Shown: positions 1 through 6,688, counted from the first letter of the stretch. The stretch is 27,313 bases of DNA from Butyricicoccus_A sp964387535 (GCA_964387535.1 CAYLXH010000010.1:1-27313); one strand, 5' to 3'. The notes: generated from the letters alone by a model not told the origin. Numbers and translations are program-made.

Positions 1-579
1 GTAGTCCGTGGTTCGCTGTGCGTTGAGGGCGACACGCTTTTCATAGCGGGCCTGTTCGCTGTCCTCCGAGTCGAAATAGCCGTTGGCCGTGACGCGGGTC
101 ATGTCGTACATGGTGGAGGCGACGGTTGCTTTGATTCTTGTGTCGATGGCAGCGGCATTGAGCGCCATACCGCCCCATCCGCAGATGCCGAGAATGCCAA
201 TTTTTTCGGCATCGACGTTGTCCTGGACCGAGAGGAAGTCTACGGCGGCCTGGAAATCCTCGGTGTTGATGTCGGGAGAAGCCACATAGCGCGGTGTTCC
301 GCCGCTCTCGCCGGTAAACGAGGGGTCAAAGGCAATGGTCAAAAATCCACGCTCCGCCATCGCCTGTGCGTACCGCCCGGAGGCCTGCTCTTTTACTGCG
401 CCGAACGGACCGCTGACGGCGATGGCAGGCAGTCGGCCGTCGGCATGGTTCGGCTCATACAGATCGGCAGCCAGTGTGATTCCATACCGGTTGTGAAAGG
501 TGATTTTTCGATGGCTGACCAGACTGCTTTTTGGAAAAGTCTTATCCCAGTCTTTGGTTAACAACAGTGATTCTTGCAT
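1..579 (-). CDS. alpha/beta hydrolase, dienelactone hydrolase/YcjY-like (3' end outside window)
   Basis: The first 193 residues of a leftward gene are visible and the C-terminus is off the left edge. The ATG at 577-579 follows an AAGGAGGA ribosome binding site and lies 11 bp after the flavodoxin gene's stop, so the two form one operon. The layout is that of a DLH/YcjY-type alpha/beta hydrolase: strands up to the oxyanion region (AVSGPFGA, about 54-61), the acid-loop region FDPSFTGESGG (84-94), and the elbow strand IGILGICGWGG (127-137). The elbow lacks a standard G-x-S-x-G. Cys133 is the nearest nucleophile candidate, and this GICGWGG form is common in bacterial DLH-like proteins. Substrate is unknown. 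The MerR-type control suggests a role in handling reactive organic compounds, which is inference. Confidence 0.85.
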   Translation of the reverse strand, partial: MQESLLLTKDWDKTFPKSSLVSHRKITFHNRYGITLAADLYEPNHADGRLPAIAVSGPFGAVKEQASGRYAQAMAERGFLTIAFDPSFTGESGGTPRYVASPDINTEDFQAAVDFLSVQDNVDAEKIGILGICGWGGMALNAAAIDTRIKATVASTMYDMTRVTANGYFDSEDSEQARYEKRVALNAQRTTDY

Positions 580-590
580 GATCGTCCTCC

Positions 591-1133
591 TTACTTGATT
601 GCGGCGCCCATGTCATAGGCAGCCTGCAGTGCCGGATGTCCCTGAATATCTCCTGGAGCAGTGACGCCGCCTGCGAATACGGTTCCGGCAAGGCAAGCGC
701 GCTCAAAGCAGTCAATCCAGCCGGTCAGACCTTGGATGGCTCGCTCCGGCACATGCGGATCATCCTCGGCGGCTACAGTCAGAAGATAGATGTCACGGAA
801 TGCGTAATCGGAGTCGTACAGTGGATTGGAACGGTCGAGAAGGGTTTTCATCTGCCCGCTCATTTCATAGTAGTAAATGGGGGTTGCAAATACCAGAACA
901 TCGGCATCGTGCATTTTGTCTGCGATGGGAACGGCATCATCGTGGATGACACACTGTCCGCGTTGCAGACAGGCCAGACAGCCCTGGCAGAATGAAATGG
1001 TTTTATCCCGTAAGGATACGGTTTCAACATGATTTCCAGCGGCTGCGGCACCGGCAGCAAAGTGCTCTGCGAGCAGGTCGGAATTGCTCTGTGCGCGCAG
1101 GCTGGTATGAAGGATTAGAATGTTTTTTGACAT
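591..1133 (-). CDS. flavodoxin family / NADPH-dependent FMN reductase-like protein
   Basis: A complete 180-residue protein of the flavodoxin-like fold. The N-terminal beta strand and phosphate loop read NILILHTSLRAQSNSD (4-19), where FMN phosphate would bind. The segment CQGCLACLQRGQC (about 49-61) is the Cys-rich loop typical of this iron-sulfur-flavoprotein-like NAD(P)H:quinone or FMN reductase group. The segment FATPIYYYEMSGQMKTLLDR (about 81-100) is the conserved flavin/dimer segment. It is the first gene of the operon driven by the MerR-type promoter at 1188-1218 and is followed closely by a hydrolase gene. A soluble, cytoplasmic reductase of quinones or other electrophiles is the usual role of such MerR-controlled flavodoxins. 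The substrate here cannot be told from sequence. Confidence 0.88.
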   Translation of the reverse strand: MSKNILILHTSLRAQSNSDLLAEHFAAGAAAAGNHVETVSLRDKTISFCQGCLACLQRGQCVIHDDAVPIADKMHDADVLVFATPIYYYEMSGQMKTLLDRSNPLYDSDYAFRDIYLLTVAAEDDPHVPERAIQGLTGWIDCFERACLAGTVFAGGVTAPGDIQGHPALQAAYDMGAAIK

Positions 1134-1187
1134 CGTAGGTTCTCCTTATAGGGTATATTGACAGGTGCACACGGCTATGATATTGTT

Positions 1188-1218
1188 ATGGTAACACCTA
1201 AACTTGACTTTAGGTCAA
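1188..1218 (-). promoter_or_regulatory. MerR-type promoter and operator for the flavodoxin-hydrolase operon
   Basis: On the minus strand a -35 TTGACC (1213-1218) and a -10 TACCAT (1188-1193) are separated by 19 bp, the over-long spacer typical of promoters that MerR proteins untwist. A perfect 7-bp inverted repeat with a 6-bp centre, ACCTAAA-CTTGAC-TTTAGGT (1196-1215 on the plus strand), lies over the spacer and runs 3 bp into the -35. The MerR gene starts 51 bp away in the other direction, so the same site probably also autoregulates it. Confidence 0.82.
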
Positions 1219-1266
1219 GATATTTTTAAAAAATATTTGCTGCGGATGGAGTTGTGAGGAGAAATC

Positions 1267-1713
1267 ATGATGTACACGATCGGACAAGTATCGCAACGGT
1301 TTGGACTTCCGGTTTCGACCCTTCGCTATTATGACAAAGAAGGGCTGTTTCCGGATATGAAGCGGTCGTCGGGAATCCGGCGCTTCGGAGAGACAGAGCT
1401 GGAGGCGCTTCGGGTAATTGAATGCCTGAAACGCTCGGGATTGGAAATCAAAGACATCAAAAAATTTATGGAGTGGTGTTCGCAGGGAAACAGTACCTAT
1501 CCCATGCGGCGGGAGCTGTTTGTGCGTCAGAAGCAGCGCGTGGAACGTGAGATTCATAAGTTGGAACAAGTGCGGGCGATGCTGGAGTTTAAATGCTGGT
1601 ATTATGAGCAGGCGATTGCGGATGGCAGCGAGGATCGTTTGCACGACATGCTGCCCGATCACCTGCCGGAGGAGATTCAGGCGCTTTACGATCACGCGCA
1701 CGAGGAGTTGTGA
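1267..1713 (+). CDS. MerR family transcriptional regulator
   Basis: A 148-residue cytoplasmic DNA-binding activator. The winged HTH is clear: YTIGQVSQRFGLPVSTLRYYDKEGLF (3-28), then the wing RRFGETELEAL (38-48). A coiled-coil dimerisation helix (about 85-118) ends in the KCWYYEQA segment frequent in YyaN/AdhR-like members. Cys53 (ECLKRSG) falls where NmlR/AdhR-type thiol-based aldehyde sensors carry their single reactive Cys, just after the HTH. That alignment is by eye. Start: ATG after GAGGAG. It is divergent from the flavodoxin-hydrolase operon, whose promoter has the 19-bp spacer these activators act on. It probably activates that operon on electrophile exposure. A metal sensor is less likely, as no multi-Cys C-terminal loop is seen. 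Confidence 0.92.
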   Translation: MMYTIGQVSQRFGLPVSTLRYYDKEGLFPDMKRSSGIRRFGETELEALRVIECLKRSGLEIKDIKKFMEWCSQGNSTYPMRRELFVRQKQRVEREIHKLEQVRAMLEFKCWYYEQAIADGSEDRLHDMLPDHLPEEIQALYDHAHEEL

Positions 1714-1768
1714 GAGGGATCCGGTCTGCCGACGGTGGATACGGCCTGTCATTGGAGAAAAAAACAGA

Positions 1769-1817
1769 TTGACATCGTTCGATGTGAGACATATAATAAA
1801 TCAAGAAAAGTTGATTT
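1769..1817 (+). promoter_or_regulatory. arsR promoter with ArsR-type operator
   Basis: A consensus promoter, TTGACA (1769-1774) and TATAAT (1792-1797) with a 17-bp spacer. It is followed directly by a perfect 7-bp inverted repeat with a 6-bp centre, AAATCAA-GAAAAG-TTGATTT (1798-1817), covering the expected transcription start. This is the form of ArsR/SmtB-family autoregulatory sites, and the ArsR start codon is 12 bp further on. Confidence 0.85.
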
Positions 1818-1828
1818 GAGGTGAACGC

Positions 1829-2143
1829 ATGGCAACAGTATATGAAGAACGTGCAAAGGTATTCAAGGCGTTGTGTGATGAACGGCGCCAGAGAATCCTG
1901 GAGCTGCTGCATAGCGGAGAAAAGTGCGCTTGTGTCCTGATTGATGAGATGGCGATGCCCCAGTCCTCTCTTTCGTATCATATGAAAATACTGTGTGATT
2001 CTGGTATTGTCACAAGCCGGGAAGAAGGGAAATGGACGTATTATCAAATCAGTACACAAGGCAGCGAGAAAGCAATCGGGCTTCTCAAAGAGATCACGGC
2101 GGCTGCGGCAAACAGTGAGGAACATCATGGCTGCTGTCCATGA
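1829..2143 (+). CDS. ArsR/SmtB family metalloregulator
   Basis: A 104-residue winged-helix repressor. FKALCDERRQRILELL (12-27) begins the domain, CACVLIDEMAMPQSSLSYHMKIL (33-55) spans the metal-site helix and recognition helix, and GKWTYYQIS (67-75) is the wing. Cys33 and Cys35 (C-A-C) occupy the place of the ArsR ELCVCDL metalloid-binding motif; the third ArsR cysteine, two residues on, is missing. The C-terminus is unusual, ending HHGCCP, and could supply further metal ligands. As(III) or another thiophilic metal is the likely signal (inference). It has its own promoter and operator at 1769-1817. No transporter, reductase or chaperone follows. Instead there is a second operator-like site and mobile-element debris, so its original regulon at this locus appears lost. 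Confidence 0.92.
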   Translation: MATVYEERAKVFKALCDERRQRILELLHSGEKCACVLIDEMAMPQSSLSYHMKILCDSGIVTSREEGKWTYYQISTQGSEKAIGLLKEITAAAANSEEHHGCCP

Positions 2144-2179
2144 GGGAGGAGGCCATCTCGGTATGGAGATGGCTGATTC

Positions 2180-2212
2180 TTGACACTTCAAATCGAATTT
2201 TCTTGATATAAT
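2180..2212 (+). promoter_or_regulatory. second ArsR-like operator over an extended -10 promoter
   Basis: Just after arsR, positions 2190-2209 read AAATCGA-ATTTTC-TTGATAT. The spacing is the same as in the arsR operator at 1798-1817, with two arm positions changed. It overlaps an extended -10 (TG-A-TATAAT, 2204-2212). A TTGACA (2180-2185) lies upstream, but its 21-bp spacing is too long for a standard promoter. It probably once drove an ArsR-controlled gene that is no longer here. Confidence 0.55.
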
Positions 2213-2224
2213 TGAACGGTGAGG

Positions 2225-2404
2225 GAATAATCGTTACTTTCCGCCGGAGCGCACCAAGAAAATTCTTGAACGCTTTCACGGTATCGGTGCGATCATCCAC
2301 AACTGGATTCTCGAAGAATGGATCGTGATTGCTCTGGGAATCGGAAACCGCAAAGGGCCGGTGGCTGCTCTTGTTGCGGATAAGATCCGTAGAAAATACG
2401 ATAG
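2225..2404 (+). pseudogene. coding-like remnant, unrecognised
   Basis: The frame starting near 2234 reads an uninterrupted, protein-like stretch of about 60 residues (RYFPPERTKKILERF, then HNWILEEWIVIALGIG and GPVAALVADKIRRKYD) with codon use like a real gene. It has no start codon or ribosome binding site and runs into unrelated sequence near 2405. I do not recognise the family. The whole 2144-2650 interval holds only this, the relaxase fragment, the operator above and a hairpin at 2585-2610. Confidence 0.35.
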
Positions 2405-2608
2405 ATGCTGTCACCTGCCGCTCAAAGTCTCCAGGACGAGTATGCTTTACTGCTGTCGGAAAAGAAAACGCTCTGCCCTGAATACGCTGCGGATCGACAG
2501 GAAATGCGCGATTTGAAGATGACAAAGGCTAATGTTGCCCGGCTGCTTGGGTATGATGAAAAGGAGTCGGAGAAAGAAAAAGAGGCTCAGCGCAAAGAAC
2601 AGCGCTGA
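2405..2608 (+). pseudogene. relaxase/mobilisation protein, C-terminal fragment
   Basis: An open frame of 67 residues in which EYALLLSEKKTLCPEY, the EMRDLKMTKANVARLLGY segment and the charged tail KEKEAQRKEQR resemble the C-terminal helix and tail of relaxases (MobA/VirD2-like) from clostridial conjugative transposons. The catalytic N-terminal domain (Tyr and HxH metal site) is absent, and a TAG codon sits immediately before the first ATG in this frame. I see no ribosome binding site, so it is probably not translated. Together with the Maff2 pseudogene at 6473-6688 it marks a decayed integrative conjugative element. Family assignment is by memory of tail sequences and is moderate. Confidence 0.55.
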
Positions 2609-2613
2609 GCTTT
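2585..2613 (+). terminator. possible terminator hairpin
   Basis: A 9-bp stem GCTCAGCGC/GCGCTGAGC (2585-2593, 2602-2610) with an 8-nt loop, followed by only three T. It spans the stop codon of the relaxase fragment, so it may be a weak terminator for it. Confidence 0.4.
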
Positions 2614-2650
2614 CCCTATGGTTGCCCAGAGAAAATCATCTCTGAAGTTG

Positions 2651-3181
2651 TTACTGTGATAAATACTTGAAAATCAGTTTATCGTACTTTTTTCCACCAA
2701 TTTCTAATGCGTTACTTTCAGTGGAGGTTTGTTTCATGCCTGCTTTTTGTATTGCTTTCATGGAACCGATGTTATCAGAAGCGCACCAAGCCGTTATGAC
2801 TTCAATACCCTCTTGTACTGTAAGGTATTTCAGTACACCAATAAGAGCCTCTGTTGCAAATCCTTTTCCCCATGAAGCACGTTCAATACTCATTCCTATT
2901 TCTATTTGATTCTTTTCCGAATGATAATCATATGCTCCAATCGTGCCGATGAGCTTTCCTTTATACTCAATAGCCCAGCCGTAAAATTCTGTGTTTTTAT
3001 AACTATCTATGAACCTCTGGACGGTTTCATTCGCCAAAAATTGAGTTGCATATGGATTCCAACCGGAAAACTCATACATTTGAGGATCACATCCGAACTT
3101 TTCATATAGAGTCCGAGCATCGTCCATATGATATCTGCGCAACAGCAGGCGCTCTGTTGTAAACTCGTTTGTTCCTGTCAT
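2651..3181 (-). CDS. GNAT family N-acetyltransferase (RimJ/RimL-like)
   Basis: A complete 176-residue protein. It opens with FTTERLLLRRYHMDDA (7-22), the usual start of RimJ/RimL-type acetyltransferases. It continues through the central strands (GWAIEYKGKLIGTIGAYDY) to the acetyl-CoA pyrophosphate loop region SWGKGFATEAL (about 103-113), then ASDNIGSMKAIQKAGM (about 134-149), where Asn, Ser and the KAGM turn are conserved. These enzymes transfer acetyl from acetyl-CoA to the N-terminal amine of a ribosomal protein or to a small molecule. The acceptor here is unknown. Ribosome binding site GAGGGTGAT precedes the ATG. The gene is AT-rich compared with the flanking chromosome and lies inside the island with mobile-element debris, so it is likely cargo. 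Confidence 0.9.
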   Translation of the reverse strand: MTGTNEFTTERLLLRRYHMDDARTLYEKFGCDPQMYEFSGWNPYATQFLANETVQRFIDSYKNTEFYGWAIEYKGKLIGTIGAYDYHSEKNQIEIGMSIERASWGKGFATEALIGVLKYLTVQEGIEVITAWCASDNIGSMKAIQKAGMKQTSTESNALEIGGKKYDKLIFKYLSQ

Positions 3182-3223
3182 TCAATCACCCTCACAAATT
3201 CCGATTTTTATAACTCTTATACA

Positions 3224-3429
3224 CTATTTCAAGCGAATATAGCAGGTTGATTTTCCGGTTCCTTCACGATTCAGTTCGCCGGATGCCACCATTTTCCGCA
3301 GCGCACCCTCTACAGAACTAAGGCTCAAAGAAGGACACTGCTCCCTGATATCCTGCTTCGTGAAACGACCGATTTTATTCAGAGTAGCCTTGCGAACCAT
3401 ATGTATTCGTTCATCAATCCGGATTTCAA
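3224..3429 (-). pseudogene. winged-helix C-terminal fragment (Fic-protein-like tail)
   Basis: On the minus strand a frame without a start codon ends at a TAG (3224-3226) and encodes roughly 68 residues. Visible pieces are RIDERIHMVRKAT, GRFTKQDIREQCPSLSLSSVEG and ALRKMVASGELNREGTGKST. This is a small winged-helix domain of the kind found at the C-terminus of some Fic-family and related clostridial proteins. No catalytic part is present; the frame runs back into the 3' end of the YoaP-type gene and meets a TGA just beyond it. It is a truncated relic. Confidence 0.5.
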
Positions 3430-4176
3430 TTACTTCTCCAGCAGCTTTAAAAATCTTTTGTCATTCATCTGTTCATTGGTAAGATATTCTCCATCAAAGA
3501 ACAAGGCATAGGTCGTAACAGGCGTTGGGGCATTTTGAGCCTCACCTTTGCTTTGTAAGTGAATCGATCGAAATGGAATCGATTTTTCTTTCGCAATTTT
3601 CTCAATCACAGGAACATATTTGGCATTGAACGGACACTGACTGGTGTAATACAAAACATATCCCATCTCATCAATGTGCGGAGATTTGGCACATGTTTTG
3701 AATTTCGGAACAGGGGCATTGTCCCCAAAAGGGAAATACCATAACTGGATACCGTTGTCCGCTTCATCACATACCGTGAAACCTTTATATTTCAGGTATT
3801 TCGGATCTGCAAGAAACGGCTTCTTTTTCCGGGCAGATAAAATACACAGACCATATTTCCCTTTTCTTTTACTGTCTTCGATACAGGAATTGAGAAGCTC
3901 TGCCGAATATCCATGGCCCTTAAAAGAACCGGCTACCCACAAACAATCAATATACATATACCCATCCGCAGAAATCGGATTCCACGCATTCTCAGCAGGA
4001 ATATATTCAACAAAGCATTTTCCGCGTTCTGTACTCTTTAAAAAGACTAACCCATCCTCAAATCTTTCGGATAACCATGCTTTCTTCGAGGATACCTGAA
4101 TATCTTTATTATTTGAAATAGCACAACAAATATGCTCTTTCTCTATATTCTCAGCAGTGACACGAATGAACTCCAT
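3430..4176 (-). CDS. GNAT acetyltransferase with C-terminal YoaP domain
   Basis: The 248-residue start MEFIRVTAENIEKEHICCAI is chosen because AAGGAGGTG (4182-4190) lies just upstream; an earlier in-frame ATG at 4213-4215 has no such site. The N-terminal half is a GNAT domain: WVAGSFKGHGYSAELLNSCIE (about 81-101) is the acetyl-CoA loop, followed by LCILSARKKKPFLADPKYLKYKGF (about 110-133). The C-terminal part resembles the YoaP domain of Bacillus YoaP: YVLYYTSQCPFNAKYVPVIEKIAKE (about 172-196), a thioredoxin-like strand with a single Cys, then a strand-rich end. YoaP-type proteins have no settled substrate. The gene stands alone among island genes, and its 3' end abuts a truncated winged-helix frame. 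Confidence 0.85.
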   Translation of the reverse strand: MEFIRVTAENIEKEHICCAISNNKDIQVSSKKAWLSERFEDGLVFLKSTERGKCFVEYIPAENAWNPISADGYMYIDCLWVAGSFKGHGYSAELLNSCIEDSKRKGKYGLCILSARKKKPFLADPKYLKYKGFTVCDEADNGIQLWYFPFGDNAPVPKFKTCAKSPHIDEMGYVLYYTSQCPFNAKYVPVIEKIAKEKSIPFRSIHLQSKGEAQNAPTPVTTYALFFDGEYLTNEQMNDKRFLKLLEK

Positions 4177-4246
4177 ACGGACACCTCCTTGTCTTATTGA
4201 GCGAATTTCATTCACTTACTTTTCTGCCGCATTGAGCTGTTCTCAG

Positions 4247-4735
4247 TCAGTTCATGTACTCAGAGAGAGGCTTTACCTCACAGCCCTTCTTTTCATAATA
4301 ATCCAGCATTTCGTCAACTTTCTTCAAATCGTAGCTTGTCACGCAGTCTGAGATGACATGAACGATATATCCGGCTTTGGTCATATTGAAGCATGTCGAC
4401 TTCACACAGGCCGTGGCATCGGCACCGGTAATATAAAACTCGCCGATCGCGTTATCGGAAATGAACCCGGCAAAGGCTTCGCTAGTCAGAGCGTTGCTCT
4501 TGGTCTTAACAAAGATATGGTCGGATACTACCTTCAGTTCGGGAACAAGTTCAGCGCCTTTTGTGTCCGGCTTAAAGGTGCGTGTTCCGGCGGTGATATT
4601 ATGATGCTTGATATACACGATGTACATGCCGCGTTTCTCAGCCCAGTCAATGGCCGTATTCACACCGTGAATGATATCCTTATAATGCTTTGTGATGTCA
4701 TTCTGGATATCGATGACAACAAGAGCTTGATTCAT
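4247..4735 (-). CDS. cysteine hydrolase, isochorismatase-like
   Basis: A 162-residue protein with the isochorismatase-like hydrolase fold. The catalytic triad can be read: Asp9 in VVIDIQND, Lys77 in FVKTKSNAL, and Cys110 in GADATACVKST, where the cis-peptide loop is expected. Members hydrolyse amides or vinyl ethers (nicotinamide, N-carbamoyl compounds, isochorismate); the substrate here cannot be fixed. The ATG at 4733-4735 is preferred because AAAGGAGG sits at the right distance; an upstream ATG at 4754-4756 would overlap the previous gene's end. It is the last gene of a WYL regulator, GyrI-like, hydrolase operon, with an 18-bp gap to its upstream neighbour. Confidence 0.9.
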   Translation of the reverse strand: MNQALVVIDIQNDITKHYKDIIHGVNTAIDWAEKRGMYIVYIKHHNITAGTRTFKPDTKGAELVPELKVVSDHIFVKTKSNALTSEAFAGFISDNAIGEFYITGADATACVKSTCFNMTKAGYIVHVISDCVTSYDLKKVDEMLDYYEKKGCEVKPLSEYMN

Positions 4736-4752
4736 AGGTCTGCCTCCTTTTT

Positions 4753-5397
4753 TCATGCTTCCTTGCGTTTAATGGGATGTCGGATGACCGTTTTCCATTT
4801 TTCAGGAGCAACCTTGCGTGCATCGGACAGGTAGATTTCGTGATGAAGGCGGCTGTCTGAGAAATCATTTTCGTAGCCGTTCTCCAGAAGATACTCATTC
4901 ATAGTGCTCACCGTAGCCGGTTCGTCGTCAAACGGACCGATGTGCATGATCTGAACACAAAGGCCCTCATCGATGGTCAGGAATTCCGCCTTGCTGCAGT
5001 CCAGATGTTTCTTTTTCTCCGCTTCCCCGGCGGCCCAGCCAAAGTCCTTCTGTGTAACAAAATCGGGAAGGCGGATCACAGAGATCCAGTTGAAGGTGGA
5101 TTTGTCGCTGTAATCAATGCCGTCAACGCCATCCTGCCACCAGAAGCCTTCCAGCGGAGGCACCACATAGTCGAAGAAGCCCTCGATGCGGTAATCCGTC
5201 TTATAGCTCATCTTAAGCGTATAAGCCACGGCATATAGGATACCCACCGCCTGCTGATAGGCACCGCCCTCGTCATTAGGATTACCTTTTCCTCTCACGG
5301 CAATGTAATTCGCCTTCGGTACGGTCACAATTTCCGGCTTGTTCTTTGGCATATAAAATTCTTTATACTCTTTCTTAAAATCAAATGCCATCCTCAT
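4753..5397 (-). CDS. GyrI-like small-molecule-binding domain protein
   Basis: A 214-residue protein of the GyrI-like (SBM/BmrR effector-type) family in the long form common in Firmicutes. It opens MAFDFKKEYKEFY, continues PKANYIAVRGKGNPNDEGGAY (27-47) and KMSYKTDYRIEGFFDYVVPPLEGFWW (about 62-87), and has a second repeat around CVQIMHIGPFDDEPATVS (about 147-164). No DNA-binding domain is present, so it is a stand-alone ligand-binding or cyclopropane-hydrolase-like protein of this fold. The ATG at 5395-5397 overlaps the stop of the WYL gene (ATGA), giving translational coupling. The second ATG at 5389-5391 is an alternative and has a slightly longer Shine-Dalgarno spacing. With a WYL regulator and a small-molecule hydrolase it looks like a ligand-response module. 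Confidence 0.88.
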   Translation of the reverse strand: MRMAFDFKKEYKEFYMPKNKPEIVTVPKANYIAVRGKGNPNDEGGAYQQAVGILYAVAYTLKMSYKTDYRIEGFFDYVVPPLEGFWWQDGVDGIDYSDKSTFNWISVIRLPDFVTQKDFGWAAGEAEKKKHLDCSKAEFLTIDEGLCVQIMHIGPFDDEPATVSTMNEYLLENGYENDFSDSRLHHEIYLSDARKVAPEKWKTVIRHPIKRKEA

Positions 5398-6311
5398 TTT
5401 TCCTCCTGTTCTTGATACTTTGCTCCAATTTCAGAAGTGATCTTTCGCAGCTTCTCCCGAATAGACTGTGGTTCCAGCACGGTCACGTTATCCCTGCAGG
5501 ACAGCAGCCAGGAAATGAGGCCATCTTCATCCATTTCCATCTCAAACAGCAGTGTGCCATCCGTTTGAATCTGATAGGACGAGGCTCCATAGCTTTCGAT
5601 CAGATGCCACTTCATGGAAGGATCAAACAACGCCTTCAGGCGAACATTGGCTGGGAAGAATTGCGTTGTTTCAAATTCCGGCATGGGTACTACTCTCTCT
5701 GCCACAGGTTCTCCGGAGTGCACCAGATGATCCATGCGGTTCAGCTTGAACATTCGGAAGTCCTGCTTTGTTCTGCAAAATCCCCAGACATACCAGCTGC
5801 TCCACTTGAAGATCAGATAATAGGGGTCGATCAGGCGCGTGCTTTCCCCTTTCGGAGAGTAATAATCAAAGCGAATCGCCTGCTTTACCTCGATGGCAGC
5901 TTGTATCAACTCAATTTTTTCGGATATGGCCTCTTTGTTCCAGGAAGAGAGATCAATCAGGAGCGTATCGTTTCCGTGAACAAAATCAGAGGATCCGGCT
6001 TTGATTTTATCCATAAGCTGACTGTAATAATGGCTGCCGCTTACACTGTCCAGACTCCGAAGTCCTGCCATAATCATCTGCAGATCCCTTGACGTGAGAA
6101 GGGTACGATCCATTCGGTATCCGTCCATGATCTGAATACCACCACCCACGCCCTGTGTTGTGCAGATCGGGATCCCGGCTTTGCATAGATCGTCAATGTC
6201 CCTGTTAATCGTTCTTTTCGAGACTTCAAAATGCTCTGCAAGTTCTGGTGCTGTCATTTTTTCTTTTTGGAGCAGAAGGGATAAAATCCCTATCATTCTG
6301 TCTATCTTCAT
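5394..6311 (-). CDS. WYL domain transcriptional regulator (HTH_11-WYL)
   Basis: A 305-residue regulator. Residues 1-60 form a DeoR-like HTH (MIGILSLLLQKEKMTAPELAEHF, then VSKRTINRDIDDL with the recognition helix). The WYL domain (about 140-210) shows AIEVKQAIRFDYYSPKGES and the signature as SSWYVWGFC, with Val in place of the Leu. A C-terminal WCX-type extension ends the protein. WYL domains bind nucleic-acid or nucleotide-like ligands in some members; here the effector is unknown. It heads an operon with a GyrI-like binding protein and an isochorismatase-like hydrolase, and overlaps the former by 4 bp, so it probably controls this operon itself. I see no clear inverted repeat upstream of its start. 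Confidence 0.92.
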   Translation of the reverse strand: MKIDRMIGILSLLLQKEKMTAPELAEHFEVSKRTINRDIDDLCKAGIPICTTQGVGGGIQIMDGYRMDRTLLTSRDLQMIMAGLRSLDSVSGSHYYSQLMDKIKAGSSDFVHGNDTLLIDLSSWNKEAISEKIELIQAAIEVKQAIRFDYYSPKGESTRLIDPYYLIFKWSSWYVWGFCRTKQDFRMFKLNRMDHLVHSGEPVAERVVPMPEFETTQFFPANVRLKALFDPSMKWHLIESYGASSYQIQTDGTLLFEMEMDEDGLISWLLSCRDNVTVLEPQSIREKLRKITSEIGAKYQEQEEK

Positions 6312-6472
6312 AATGGTTTCACTTCCAGATATATGATATCAAGGCAAACACGACAACTGTGTGTCATGTTTATATTACTATATCCCCAAAAAGAATGAAA
6401 TAGCAATATGTAAGCAGGCAGCTTGCGCCGCATGGCCGGATTTACTGCTCCGGCAAGCAGTTTTCTCTCAGA

Positions 6473-6688
6473 TTAACCGAAGAGCCCGGAAAGCAGGGGT
6501 ACCAGAGTGATACCGATGAGCGCTACGCCGCCACCGGACATCAGCTGCTTCATACCCTGAGACTTTGCGCCGGGGTTGTCGTTGCCGTAGCCCTCCAGAA
6601 GGTTGATTGCGCCTCAGATACCAAGACCTGCACCGAGAGCTATTACCAGAGTCTGCAGTACACCGACTGCACGGTTGAAAAAAGCCCT
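6473..6688 (-). pseudogene. Maff2 family conjugative-element membrane protein, broken
   Basis: On the minus strand a 72-codon frame reads like Maff2, the small two-helix membrane protein found next to transfer genes of Tn-type conjugative elements: AFFNRAVGVLQTLVIALGAG, then GAINLLEGYGNDNPGAKSQG, then GGGVALIGITLVPLLSGLFG and a TAA (6473-6475). Two lesions are visible. The expected start codon is AGG (6686-6688), and codon 25, normally Trp, is TGA (6614-6616). The rest of the frame is intact, so the decay is fairly recent. The flanking stretches 6312-6472 and 6689-6773 hold nothing else I can recognise. Confidence 0.85.
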
